DNA of 64,000 nucleotides, from positions 248,001 through 312,000 of the forward strand of contig NZ_BBBI01000001.1 in assembly GCF_001315985.1 (NCBI RefSeq), given 5' to 3'. A program made the translations under genes and the position numbers. The notes beneath the pieces are model-generated. The model ran no database searches and had not been told where the DNA came from. It was given only the letters and a program-made list of their open reading frames with translations. The stretch is from Vulcanisaeta distributa JCM 11216 (GTDB lineage: Archaea > Thermoproteota > Thermoprotei > Thermoproteales > Thermocladiaceae). Below are positions 53,879 to 64,000 of this stretch, in pieces. Positions within the stretch are counted from its first letter, which is position 1, and each line of letters starts with the position of its first letter.

Positions 53879-55796
53879 GTGACAATTAAGGGTGTTAATG
53901 GGGGGGTTATAGGCTTCGTCAACCTCTCGACGGGTGAGGTCAAGAAGGTACAGGTGCCTGATGAGGTTTATAGGAATTTCCTGGGTGGTTATGGGCTAGG
54001 TGCCTGGTTCCTATACACCCACATGAAGCCTAAGGTTGACCCGCTTGGCCCCCGACAACATACTGGGCATAATATCGGGCCTACTAAACGCCAGTGGTAT
54101 TCCAATGACTGGTAGGTCCATGGCCGTTGGTAAGTCACCACTGACTGGCGGTTGGGGGGGTGATTCAAACGCCGGCGGTAGGTTTGGACCTAAGCTACTG
54201 GAGCTGGGTTGGACGCCATATTCGTCACTGGCGCCTCTGAGAAGCCCGTCTACATATTAATTGATAATGGCGAGATACACATAGAGAGCGCGGCCGACCT
54301 CTGGGGGGGTAAGACCGCCAGGGAAACCGAGGATGAATTAAGGCGCAGGTATAAGGGAGCCCAGGTGGTTAGTATTGGTCCTCCTGGCGAGAGACTTCAA
54401 TTGATCGCCGCCATTATTAATGAGTATGGCAGGGCCTACGGCAGGTCCGGGCTCGCCGCTGTGATGGGTAGTAAGAAGTTGAAGGCCATAGTCGCAGTCG
54501 GCGACAAGAAGCCGGAGATCCATGATAGAGACCTACTTAGGCAGAGGATTAAGGAGATGCTCGATGCCCTAAGGACGACTAGGGCGAGGGCATATGAGAT
54601 TTGGCATAAGTATGGAACAATATCAACACTGGACACAAGCGTTCTCTCCGGAGACACGCCAATCAAGAACTGGGCCGGCATTGGCGTTAGGGACTACGGG
54701 ACCAAGAACCTGGAGAAGTTCGGAACTAACACGGTTATTAAGGACAATGTCAAGCCCTACGGATGCGCCAGCTGTCCCGTGTCCTGCGGTGCGTGGATCA
54801 AGAGGAACACTAGGTACGGCCTCGTCGAGGGCCATAGGCTTGAGTATGAGACGGCTCCCTATTCGGGCCGGCATTATTAAATGCTGACCAGGACTCGGTG
54901 GTTTACGTGGGCGAGCTCTGCAACATGTATGGGCTCGATACCATATCAACCGCGAACGTGGTGGGCTTCGCCTTTGAGTTATACGAGAAGGGGATACTGA
55001 CGGAGAAGGATGTTGGCTTCCCACTGAGGTGGGGTGACCCTGAGGCCGTGGTTAAGCTCGTTGAGTTGATAGCCAAGGCTGAGGGTATTGGCAAGGTACT
55101 TGGACAGGGCGTTAAGAGGGCAGCGAGATAATTGGTAGGGGTGCCGAGCAGTATGCAATGCATGTTGGGGGTCAGGAATTACCATCACACCACCCGCAGT
55201 TCCTGCCGGGACTAGCCATTACTTATACGGCTGATCCAACACCGGCTAGGCACACGGCTGGTGGTGTCCATTGGTGGGGTGAGGGTGGTAAGAGGCTTTG
55301 GACACCCTTCGACATAGGCATGGACCTGGGCGCATCGCCTAAGTATGACTATAGCGATAAGGGCCGTAAGGCAGCCATAATAGCCATGACTACGCAGGTG
55401 GAGAACTCCCTGGGCTTCTGCCAATTCGCTTCCCAGGTAATTTATAGGACCCTACCATACATAGACCTGATATACGCGGTAACGGGCATGAAGTACACAC
55501 CGCAGGAACTGCTTAAGGTCGGCCACAGGATACACACGCTCAGGCAATTATTCAATGTCAGGGAGGGTGTCAACCCGAAGAGAGACTTCAAGCTACCTAA
55601 GAGGGTTCTCGAGCCATTCCCAGAAGGCCCACTTGCCGGAGTCAAGTTGACTGAGGAGGATGTGGAGAGGATGAGGGAGCAGTACTGGGAGACGCTTGGT
55701 TGGGACCCAAGCACTGGCTACCCGAGGAGGAGGACTGTTGAGGAGCTTGGGCTTGCCGAGATAGCCAGCGACATCATCAGCATCCTGCCTCCATGA
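53879..55796 (+). CDS. tungsten-type aldehyde:ferredoxin oxidoreductase (frameshifted)
   Basis: About 639 residues after repair near 54046, 54215, 54870 and 55128. AOR-family proteins carry a tungsten bispterin cofactor and one [4Fe-4S] cluster. Visible: N-terminal NLSTGEVKKVQVPDEVYRNFLGGYGLG, pterin-binding PLTGGWG-DSNAGG, GRSGLAAVMGSKKLKAI, cluster site CASCPVSC, and ELCNMYGLDTISTANVVGFA. A later Cys (FCQFA) may complete the cluster site. The aldehyde specificity (AOR, GAPOR, WOR) cannot be told. GTG start at 53879. Confidence 0.88.
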
Positions 55797-55853
55797 TCAT
55801 TTTACCTAATTAATACGATAGGTTTAAAAACGGTAATTCCCTAGCCATAACCC

Positions 55854-56726
55854 GTGCTTCGAGGAAGCATCATAACCGTATTATCAACAAATGAGCAGGA
55901 GGCCTTCAGGGTAGCGTCAATGCTTGGAAAGAGGGATAGGGGGGGTGAGGAGAGGGTTTACTATAGGAAGGTTGGTGATCTCGTACGTAGCATATTAATA
56001 CCAAGCCCAGGCAGCGTGCTTGATGAGGCCATAGCCCTCTCAATATCAAGCTCCTTCTACTTCAGGGTTAATAATGAGGTCACCTGGCTCGACGGCGAGA
56101 AGGCATTACTGCTTGAGGCCTCTGGAATACCCGGCGTGGTTCTTGCGGATGATACTAACCTATTCATGAAGTACTTCGGCGAGTTGGGCATCTCTAAATT
56201 CGTCTCCGAGTTTAGGGAGTTTGATGCTGAAGTTCCTGATAGGGGGGGTATTGTCTATGTTGATAGGGCGTTTAACGTCAAGGGTGTTGGTGTCGTGGTG
56301 CTCGGCTACGCATTGACTCAGGTGTCTGTTCATGACAGGTTCATTGCCTACCCAATGAAGTTGGAGGTTGAGGTTAGGAGTATACAGGTTCTTGATGAGG
56401 ATCAGGACTCGGTAATGCCGGGCACGCGTGTTGGCTTGGCGCTTAGGAATGTGAGGCTTGAGGATATTGAGGGTATACAGGCGTTGGTTAAGCCGGGTAC
56501 TAGGTTCATTGGTTCTATTAATGATTTCAATAGGTTTAAGTGGGGTGATGATGCCAGGGAGGTTCACGTGATCCTCAACGGCATTAAGGTCATGGGTAAG
56601 ATCGAAGGTAATAGTATTGCCTTGGCCAGGGAGTTACCCATGGTTAGTGGCAGGGCATTAATAATAAACGTTAATGCGAGACCCAGGAGACCAAGGATAG
56701 TTGGCTATGCCGTCATCAACGCCTAA
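55854..56726 (+). CDS. EF-Tu domain-2-like translation-factor homologue lacking GTPase motifs
   Basis: 290 residues. Residues ~145-285 look like EF-Tu/SelB domains 2 and 3: FNVKGVGVVVLGYALTQVSVHDRF, EVEVRSIQVLDEDQDSVMPGTRVGLALRNV, then a beta-rich end. The first ~140 residues keep an alternating strand-helix pattern but have no GHVDxGKS, DTPG or NKxD motif, so the G domain is degenerate. TTTAAAAA at 55823-55830 is 24-31 bp before the GTG start, suggesting a nearly leaderless transcript. Role unknown. Its 3' end overlaps the convergent CoA-transferase. Confidence 0.6.
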   Translation: MLRGSIITVLSTNEQEAFRVASMLGKRDRGGEERVYYRKVGDLVRSILIPSPGSVLDEAIALSISSSFYFRVNNEVTWLDGEKALLLEASGIPGVVLADDTNLFMKYFGELGISKFVSEFREFDAEVPDRGGIVYVDRAFNVKGVGVVVLGYALTQVSVHDRFIAYPMKLEVEVRSIQVLDEDQDSVMPGTRVGLALRNVRLEDIEGIQALVKPGTRFIGSINDFNRFKWGDDAREVHVILNGIKVMGKIEGNSIALARELPMVSGRALIINVNARPRRPRIVGYAVINA

Positions 56727-58360
56727 CGGCCTTCTCAACGACTTCAAGCAGGCCCATGGACCCATCCCTAAGCACTATGTCGTCCATTGGCTGTAGGTGC
56801 CTTGAAATCATGGGCTTAAACTCCATCTTATCCAATATATCCCTCTCGATGTCAACACCCGGTGCGTACTCCTCAAGGACCAAGCCCTCACTCGTCAGCC
56901 TGAATACGGCCCTCTCGGTTATGTAAAGGACCTCCTTACCCATCTTAAGGCCGAGTTCGGCGTTGAAGCCAACCTTGTATGGCCTCCTCACGAACTTTAT
57001 TATTGGCCCATCCCTAACTATGGCAAGCCTACCATTCATGACCGCTATATCCCTCTTACCCGCCGTGAACGCCCCCCCCGCGAAGTAAAGCCTCGGCGAA
57101 CCATGGGCAATGACCGGGAACCCACCAGGCCCTGTAACCCTCTCCGGCAGGAGGCTTGGGTTTACATCCCCATTGGGCCCAACCTGCATGAATCCCAGTG
57201 ATGCTGCGTCTATGATGCCGCCCTCGTACATTATGAATTGATCGGGCATCGGCAGTACTGCTTGGGGGATAACGCAACTCCGAAATCATCATCACCAAGC
57301 GCTATCCCACCCCCCCAGGGGCCGGACTCTACCGTGGTGACCACGTAATCCTCAATACCCTCGCTCCTTATTATCCTGGCCGCCAGTGCGGGTATCCCAA
57401 TGCCTAGGTTAACGGCTATTGGCCTACCCAATTTCTCCACGAGCCTGGCAAACTCGAGCACCACCCTCCTGGCTATTACGTACTCGAAGTCAGGCTTATC
57501 ATCGCTGGGTAGACAGACGTTACTCAGGACAACGCGACCGCACATGCTTGGGTCATACCTAACACTGGCCGATTGCGTGTGGTACTCAGGCGGTGAAGTA
57601 ACGATGTAGTCAATTAATGGGCCTGGTACATGAACATCCCTGGGATTAACAAACCTACTTACATACAGTACCTGGGCAATCACAACACCTGGTTTGGGTT
57701 GGGCCTTAACGGCCTGTGCTATTGCTAAAACGGTTCCGTATATCGCCTCCTCACTCATTGTTAGGTTGCCAAACTCATCAGCCGTACTACCCCCCCTGAT
57801 TAAGCCAACCCTTGGCTTTGGGCAGTCATAGAGCAGGTACTCATCACCATTAATGCTAACTAACTCAACCCTACAGGTCCTCCTCTCCCTCGCCAGGTCA
57901 TTTAAGTATATACCGTCCTGCCTAGGGTCGAGGAATGTCCCAAGGCCAACCTTAGTAATTGCTGGTAAGCCAGAGGCCACACTCCTAAACCACCTAGTCG
58001 CAACACCAATGGGGAATGAGTAGGCCTCAACCCTATCCTCAATAACTAACCTCTGCAGTGATGGTGCAACACCAAGGAACGGCATCATGAATCCCCCCCT
58101 AATGAAGCCGAAGTCGTTATCCTTAATCATGCGCTCGGCAATTAAATCAAACGCGCGCCCCCCCTGGCTGCAGGTAATGAGTCGGCAATTACGAATAAAT
58201 CACGTGGATGCCCCCCCGTCTCCCTATACCTATCATAAAGCCTAATGAGCAGGTACTCAGGGGGGGTTGTCGCCATGTTAAAGCCAGAGACCGCAATAAC
58301 ATCGCCATCCCTAATGATGCCCAATGCTTCACCAACATCAACAACCTTGCCCATAACCAA
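56716..58360 (-). CDS. acyl-CoA:carboxylate CoA-transferase, PCT/YdiF type (frameshifted)
   Basis: About 548 residues, a fused alpha-beta class I CoA-transferase. VDVGEALGIIRDGDVIAVSGFN opens the alpha half, with PRVGLIRGGSTADEFGNLT. In the beta half, VNLGIGIPALAA is followed by VTTVESGPWGG with the presumed catalytic Glu. IDAASLGFMQVGPNGDVN and FAGGAFTAGK follow. Breaks near 58140 and 57245 are repaired by single bases. It could move CoA between acetate, propionate or branched acids; activity is not specified by sequence. Confidence 0.86.
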
Positions 58361-58514
58361 GTAGTTATGAAACCTCGAAATTTATACCTTTATAAAAATG
58401 CATTTTGCCTAATCCCTTGTCGAACTATCATTGATCAAGAATATATGAAAATAAACAAATGAATAGAAACATGAAAACGAAGTAGGGCACAGTACGTGGG
58501 GACGCATCAATAAC

Positions 58515-58961
58515 TTATATGTCCACCACGAACGTGAGCTCCAGTAATTATCAGCCTTCCTAATCTCCATCATGTTGTAGGTCATTGCCTTAACTATTAG
58601 GCCCCCCCTATAACCATGCTTATTAATGTCGAAACGCTCACCACCAACGGTGGCCCTAATCCTGTACGGCCCATTACCCTCAATACTGACCTCCCTAAAG
58701 TAATCGCCATAGGCAAACTTCCTGCCATCAAATAGGTAAATGAACTCATCAATCCAATTAAACAATAACTGCTCTAGGTCCTCGCCCTCCACGTTAACCT
58801 CCACGAACTCCCTCGGTTCAACCCTATCAACGTAGTAGGTGAGGCCCGCAACCCCAAGCGCAGCATTCCTAAAGGCCTCCTCAAGCGTGCATCCGTAGCT
58901 ATCACGCGACGTCGGCCGTGTGCTCCCCATACTCATACCTGGCGGGTAATTGACACTGCAT
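58515..58961 (-). CDS. archease (frameshifted)
   Basis: About 149 residues. Archease activates the RtcB tRNA-splicing ligase. Read with repairs it begins [18 protein letters not shown] at ATG 58961, continues [16 protein letters not shown] and [11 protein letters not shown], and ends ELTFVVDI at 58515. The HTADV and terminal VVDI are family hallmarks. They appear only if a break near 58914 and one lost G near 58541 are repaired. Without repair the frame runs past the true end to 58409 with unrelated residues. Confidence 0.85.
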
Positions 58962-59048
58962 CAGGATACCGCTATTAAACCCCTTTAACAACCTTACGTG
59001 TTGTTAACCCGTGAGATTAACTTTTAAGGGTGTCAGTGATTCATTAAT

Positions 59049-61227
59049 GTGCATCGTTGGGTTTACGTGATTGATGCATCGGTTAGGTTCTTCATTAGGG
59101 ATATCAATTCATTTAGGTTATTAATCATTAATGCGGCGATACCAATAATCATACTCACGACATATGAATTATTAATGAATATACTTAATACATACATAGG
59201 TTCGTTGATTACTGCCGTAGCCCCCATACTCAGAGGCCATCATTAATAATGTGGTTTACTTCATAAACTCCATAACATACCTAGTAATCGCTGCCCTCGT
59301 TATAATCTTTCTCATAACGTCAGCATTCATGGTTAATGGCATAGTGAGGGATTTGAAGGAGGACTTCAGGGCTATGATTAACATCTTTAGGTCGGGTATG
59401 GGGGGGGTCATCACGTATATTGCATTAATAATGCTCCTAATCTCCCTATACTCACTCGCGTTGGGGGTCTCAATATCGGTAGCCCTAGTATTGGTGCTAA
59501 TGAAAATCCTGACAACATTAGGCGTAATACCAATTGTTAACTATGGCGTTGACGTAACAGGCGTATTACCAGCGGTGCTACCCCCCCTGGCCTGCGTCAT
59601 ATGCGTTACATACGTCATTGAGGGCATCATAGGGGGGGTGCGGAGGTATGCCTATCTACTAGGGTTTAATCGTAATTGCACTGTCCGTTTACCTGGTGGC
59701 TATTGCGCTCGGCTTGGTCACATCCACCATATTAGCCATGTATTACCTACCACAATTATTCCTCCTCAATATTGGTAATGCCACGATTAAGAAGGGTGGG
59801 TCGATATCGATATTCACTAGTTGGGTACCAATAAGCCTGGCCTACTCCCTTAGGGATATAGGTATAACGGCTATTCCCGAGGTTATAGTGCCGTCAATAG
59901 TCAATGGGACGCCAGTTATTGTGAGAGGTATTGAGCCAGGTTACATTAGTTACTACGGTATAAATGCCACGCAAACCGAACTAAGTAGGGGCGCGCTGGT
60001 TGGTCGTGAATTGGCTAAGGAACTTCATATTGAGGTTGGTGATGAAATAGTAATAACGTCCTTTAAGGGCATTACCAATAACGTGACAGTCATCGGAATA
60101 ATAAATTCAATTAAGTACCCACAGCTTAATTATGAAGTGGTGATGAACATAACCATGGCTCAACACCTGAATTCCCTACCAACACCCATAGTTAATGTAA
60201 TATACGTCAATGCGAGTAATGAATTAATAAGCAGGGTAAACCAGGTCTATGGGCTTAGAATAATCACCAACATGACCAGTGACTACTTGGCCGTACTAGA
60301 CTCGATGAATCACACAGTGTTTAATGGACCCCCCCTTACTAATATGACGATCGCATTACCCTTCGGTGCTTACTACGCGATCGCATACAATAAGTCGGCA
60401 ATTACCTGGTCCTCCCAAGTAATACTGACTGAGAACGTGACCATTCAGGTTATGAGCGTTTCTGTGCCTAGGTTCATAAACGTGGCCCACGCATTACCAG
60501 GTGAGTGGATCATCGTAGAGTGGCCCAATGGCTCACTAGTGAGTGATTACTACCTGTTGATTTACTATGGGAATGGTTCATTAGCGTATTCAACGGTGGG
60601 GGGGGTGGCGTTACGCCAGTGTCGCTGCCAGGAGGTATGTATAGAATTGTCGTAATTGCAGGTTCCACGTATTACTCCGTGAGTAGGTACTTAGGGCCTG
60701 GGTTGAATGTTACGATAGTGTTGACGCCGTATTCAATCATAATGAGTGAGTTGATGACCCACGCCTATAATTACTTCACAAGTGTGGTCTCGCTAGGTCC
60801 CTATTCAGGGCCTGAGGTATTAATTAGTGTGTTGAGGGTTGGTGTTGGTACATTCATTGGGATCATCATTAGCTTATTAACGGTTATCTCCATTGGTCTA
60901 GTGGGCATTAGTGAGTACTCGATTAATGTTAATAGGGAGTTGATCATGTACCTAAGGCTGAATAGGGCGGGTAATTTAAGCATGGCATTAATACTTGATT
61001 TCCCAGTAATAACCACGTACATAGTATCCACGGCGCTGGGCTTTGTCACCGCTAATTACCTATGGCCATTCATGGTTAGGTTAATGGATTTAAGAATATT
61101 AAGCCAACCAATTTACCTAATCACCGTGAGTAATTACTACCCATACATTACCGCGTTGATCACGGTTTCATCATTACTAATAATAATGTACTTAGTACCT
61201 AGGTTTAGGGTGGTGCATCTTGATTAG
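59049..61227 (+). CDS. FtsX/MacB-type ABC exporter permease (frameshifted)
   Basis: About 725 residues, with breaks near 59235, 59672 and 60607. N-terminal helices and a short loop are followed by a long extracellular domain rich in N-x-S/T (ELAKELHIEVGDEIVITSFKG, typical of MacB-like periplasmic cores). A C-terminal set of three helices holds VLRVGVGTFIGIIISLLTVISIGL and the FtsX-like MYLRLNRAGN loop. Such permeases drive export or lipoprotein and signal extrusion rather than import. The ATPase gene overlaps its end by 8 bp. Confidence 0.75.
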
Positions 61228-61864
61228 TGTCGGCATTAGTGCGGTTAATGTCTCTAAGTCCTTCAGCAACTATGCTGTGCTGAGGAATGTTAGTATTGAC
61301 GCACCGCCAAACTTAATAACCTGCGTGGCTGGGCCAAGCGGCAGTGGCAAGTCGACATTGCTGAGGATAATGGCTGGCTACCTAAGGCCTGATTCGGGTA
61401 GGGTCTTAATAAACGGTGTTGATGCTTACGTGGATTCAAGAGCCCGTAGCATTATTAACCTGGTCTCCTACGTGCCTCAGGACGACTTATTAATCAGTGG
61501 GTTAACGATTAGGGAGAATCTCAGGCTAGCCCTTAGGGTTCAGGGACTTAGTAATAGGGTTATTGAGGAGAGGATCAAATGGGTTAGTGGGTTATTGGGT
61601 ATTGAACATGTTCTTGATAAGAGACCTGGACAGGTGAGTGGTGGCGAGAGAAGGAGGGCCTCGATAGCCATTGCCCTTGCCAGGGATCATGAGTTCCTCA
61701 TTATGGATGAGCCCACGAATAGTCTGGATAGGGCTAACGTGGACTTATTAATAAGGATTTTAAGGGAGGAGGCTGGGTCCGGCAGGGTTGTGCTTGTGGC
61801 GACGCATGATCAGTACTTGATTAGGAATTCGGATAGGCTTTACATGATTAGGCTGGTGAGTTAA
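61220..61864 (+). CDS. ABC transporter ATP-binding protein (LolD/MacB-like)
   Basis: 214 residues. Walker A GPSGSGKST, Q-loop YVPQDD, signature VSGGERRR, Walker B EFLIMDEPTNSLD and switch His in VATHDQ are all present. Overlap with the permease gene shows they form one exporter. Start TTG at 61220. Confidence 0.92.
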   Translation: MISVGISAVNVSKSFSNYAVLRNVSIDAPPNLITCVAGPSGSGKSTLLRIMAGYLRPDSGRVLINGVDAYVDSRARSIINLVSYVPQDDLLISGLTIRENLRLALRVQGLSNRVIEERIKWVSGLLGIEHVLDKRPGQVSGGERRRASIAIALARDHEFLIMDEPTNSLDRANVDLLIRILREEAGSGRVVLVATHDQYLIRNSDRLYMIRLVS

Positions 61865-63494
61865 CAACGGAGTTTTAGGGCTTGAGTATATCCAAAGGGT
61901 CCTGCTTGAGTATGCCAGGTCATCACCAGACAGTGTGTTGAGTAGGTAGTTCCTTGGTATGCTAACCATGCTATAGCCCGAACCGTACAGAAAGCCAATC
62001 CTTATGTTCCTCTCAGTAATCATGAGCAGTCCGGATGGTGTCTCACCATGGAGAAGGTAAGTGGTTGGGTCTGAGGAGTTAATCCCCGTCATGAACATGA
62101 TCATTGATCCATAACTAACCGATGAGTATAGCGTGGAATTCCTTGGTATCAGACCATATATGGCGTTGAACTCCTCATAATCAATCATCCTATAGACGGT
62201 GAGGGTTGACGAGGTTGGTAACGAGTATGTGTATAGGGTTAGTACGGCGAACATGGGTAACGAAATTATCAGGACTGCCGTGATTGTGTACGCAGCCGCC
62301 TTAAGAAGAAACCTACGTCTCATGGCTGAGGCAATCACCAATGCCGTTGGTATTAGGAGGAAGGGCATCACGAAGTCCAGGGACTTGGAGAGGAATAGCA
62401 GCTCCATTGGGTTGCTGCCCATGAGCAGTACGTAGAGCATTATGGCGAGTGATATCACCGTGGTGGCGGCGATTACGGGCTTCTCAAGTCCGTAGAGGGC
62501 TAGGTAGAGTACGGCTATGAGGATTGGTAATACGTAGGGTACTGATGATAGAACCACAGCCCCCCCATTAAACCCCCCCTCCAATACGTAGGGTAGGAAC
62601 TTACCCATGGAGAACATGGCTATTAACGCGAGGGCAAGGACCGTTAATACGGTGTAAATCAGTATTCGTGACCCCCCCTACGCATTGTTACGTAGTCAAT
62701 TAGGAGGAGGGCTATGAGGATTGGTGTCGAGACTAGGCCTGGCGTTACGAAGGCAGTAACCGTAAACGCCCTCAGGTAGTCCATGTACCAGAAATAGGTG
62801 AGTAGGCCAAGGGCTATTACTGTAATTACAACATAAAGCCCGTGACTGACGTCATTATCACTCAAGTAATTATTCACCAACATCGTTATTGCTATTATGA
62901 AGGAGTATGCCAGGGCCATTAATAGCGTGAAGTGGTGGGCGAAGAGTATTGCTATGAAGGTCAAGACCATGACAACCAGGTTCTGCCTGAGGTGCCTCCT
63001 ATCCATTAGTGCCATGTACGTGGCCAGCATGTAGGTGTAGAACGGGTACTGAGCCGCGGTCTCCTTCATTACTGATGAGTCAACAAGGAGCTTAACACTT
63101 AGTACTGCGAATAATAAGCCCGTGATCAGGGTCACCGTGTTACTTCCCGTAAGCCTCCTCACAAATAATGCAAGGGGGGGTATTATTGATAGCGACGCGA
63201 GAATGCTCACGACATAGAACGACTGTAGAGGCCCTAGCCAAGCACTGACTGTGACAGGGCGAGCAATAGGTTCACCGTGGGCCACTGGTAATTGTAACTG
63301 ACCATTGATGGATTTTGTGATGGACCGAAGAGATAGCCAGTCCTTAACAGGGTTTCTGAGTGGGCTATGTGGATCCAGGAGTCTGGTATGTACGGTAGGC
63401 CATTAATCACGTAATTGAGCAGTACCAATGATGTGAGTATTGTGAGTGGTGCGATTATGGACGCGGCCCTAATCACTTCTCTATCTTTCTCCAT
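61862..63494 (-). CDS. multi-spanning membrane protein, GT-C glycosyltransferase-like (frameshifted)
   Basis: About 544 residues with ten or more hydrophobic segments. The first extracytoplasmic loop YIPDSWIHIAHSETLLRTGYLFGPS and the membrane layout resemble archaeal GT-C (dolichol-linked) glycosyltransferases, with DSW-H as a possible catalytic D-x-x-H. Frames join near 63245 and 62655. The C-terminal end is uncertain: one frame runs on into the convergent ATPase gene to 61760, another stops at 61862. It follows a family 2 glycosyltransferase on the same strand. Confidence 0.55.
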
Positions 63495-64000
63495 ACCAAC
63501 TCCTTATTCCACAGGTTCCTGATGGCGGCCACCACGAGTATTACCTGGGTAATGACCCAAGTCCTGAAGAATCTATTGATAAGTAGGGCGGCGCCTATCA
63601 GTAGTAATGCGATGGGTATTAAGGCGTCGTGCATTGCCGATATTATTATAAATACGATGCCTATCATGAAAAGCCAGGGATTAACTAGGTGCAGATATGA
63701 CTCATACATCATTATTTGCTTATAATCCTGGGTGGGTCCTTACCATCAATAATCACATACTTCAGGAATCTTGAGAAGTGCTGAATGAGGTGCTGAGCCC
63801 TCCTGACCCTCCACATCCAATAACCCTGCTCGGCACATACTCAATGCACCTGACGTCCTCGGGAATAATGGCCCTATAACCCATCAATGATATTAAACTA
63901 GCCGTATGACTATCATCAGCGCCCATATCCATTGGGAAACCACCAACCTTCTCAAGCAACTCCCTCCTAAATGCCGCTAGTTCGCCGTGGAATATCGCCG
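63473..64000 (-). CDS. glycosyltransferase family 2, C-terminal part (runs off window, frameshifted)
   Basis: The start lies beyond base 64000. Visible: FHGELAAFRREL then VGGFPMDMGADDSHTASLISLMGYRAIIPEDV, the acceptor-binding and catalytic ED/DD region of GT2. A basic amphipathic W-x-R-RRAQ stretch, two or three C-terminal membrane helices and RKIEK follow, ending at 63473. Breaks near 63816 and 63745 are repaired by single bases. The stop overlaps the start of the GT-C-like gene, so they form one operon, probably for surface glycans. Confidence 0.72.

Noticed and set aside
58409-58514. C-terminal extension of archease to 58409
   Set aside because: The frame past 58541 is unlike the family; restoring one G gives the normal VVDI end at 58515.
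61760-61861. Extension of the GT-C-like gene to 61760 inside the ABC ATPase gene
   Set aside because: It would overlap the ATPase coding sequence by about 100 bp antisense and has no family likeness; probably past a break.

Overview
The window reads as chromosome of a hyperthermophilic, probably acid-adapted crenarchaeon of the Thermoproteales (Vulcanisaeta/Caldivirga-like). The evidence is archaeal information-processing genes (Hel308, MCM with a Gins23 partner, ribosomal protein S30e, archease, an initiator tRNA with an A1:U72 pair), short leaders behind TATA boxes, SD sequences matching the archaeal 16S tail, a glutamic (G1) acid peptidase, and metabolism built on ferredoxin, tungsten-type aldehyde oxidoreductase and glycyl radicals. 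The genus is an inference.

A warning governs the whole annotation. Runs of G or C are nearly always exactly seven long (well over one hundred by eye), where protein families and tRNA stems predict four or five. Many genes are also broken by one-base losses inside short G/C runs (GGG to GG, CCC to CC). Both sides of almost every break carry conserved sequence, so I give each such gene as one feature and treat the breaks as probable homopolymer-length errors. The extra Gly-Gly or Pro-Pro pairs in the proteins are probably errors too.

Layout. 0.3-4.8 kb: Hel308 helicase, a FAD oxidoreductase and homoserine kinase. 5.0-8.4 kb: a three-gene 2-oxoacid:ferredoxin oxidoreductase operon (gamma-delta fusion, alpha, beta) with features of oxalate oxidoreductase. 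8.5-11.6 kb: a small helical protein, MCM and Gins23. 11.6-14.6 kb: a compact operon of membrane protein, AAA ATPase, TOPRIM protein and two small unknown proteins, the best candidate here for an undescribed defence-like system. 14.7-18.6 kb: secreted proteins, including a G1 peptidase, flanked by two copies of a ~320-bp upstream repeat. 18.6-23.1 kb: a PaRep2b-like protein, two small genes found by reading frames directly (a zinc ribbon and S30e with an apparent AUA start), and a membrane metalloprotease/SpoIIM-like operon. 23.0-28.1 kb: tandem paralogous surface proteins, a convergent MNT-HEPN toxin-antitoxin pair with a double palindrome, and another nucleotidyltransferase.

28.3-36.3 kb: a methyltransferase, class III aminotransferase, spermidine synthase, HpaB-like flavoprotein, acyl-CoA synthetase and phosphotriesterase-like lactonase. 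36.6-41.7 kb: initiator tRNA, membrane and surface proteins, two decayed surface-gene remnants and a membrane glycosyltransferase. 41.8-46.9 kb: a glycyl radical enzyme with its activase, divergent from an organic-anion transporter. 47-52 kb: a drug-type MFS exporter, then the complete de novo quinolinate/NAD operon nadA-nadB-nadC. 52-59 kb: an acyl-CoA ligase remnant, an MFS protein, an aldehyde:ferredoxin oxidoreductase, an EF-Tu-like protein without a GTPase motif, an acyl-CoA transferase and archease. 59-64 kb: an FtsX-type ABC exporter and a membrane glycosyltransferase locus running off the end. No CRISPR array, rRNA or intact insertion sequence was seen.
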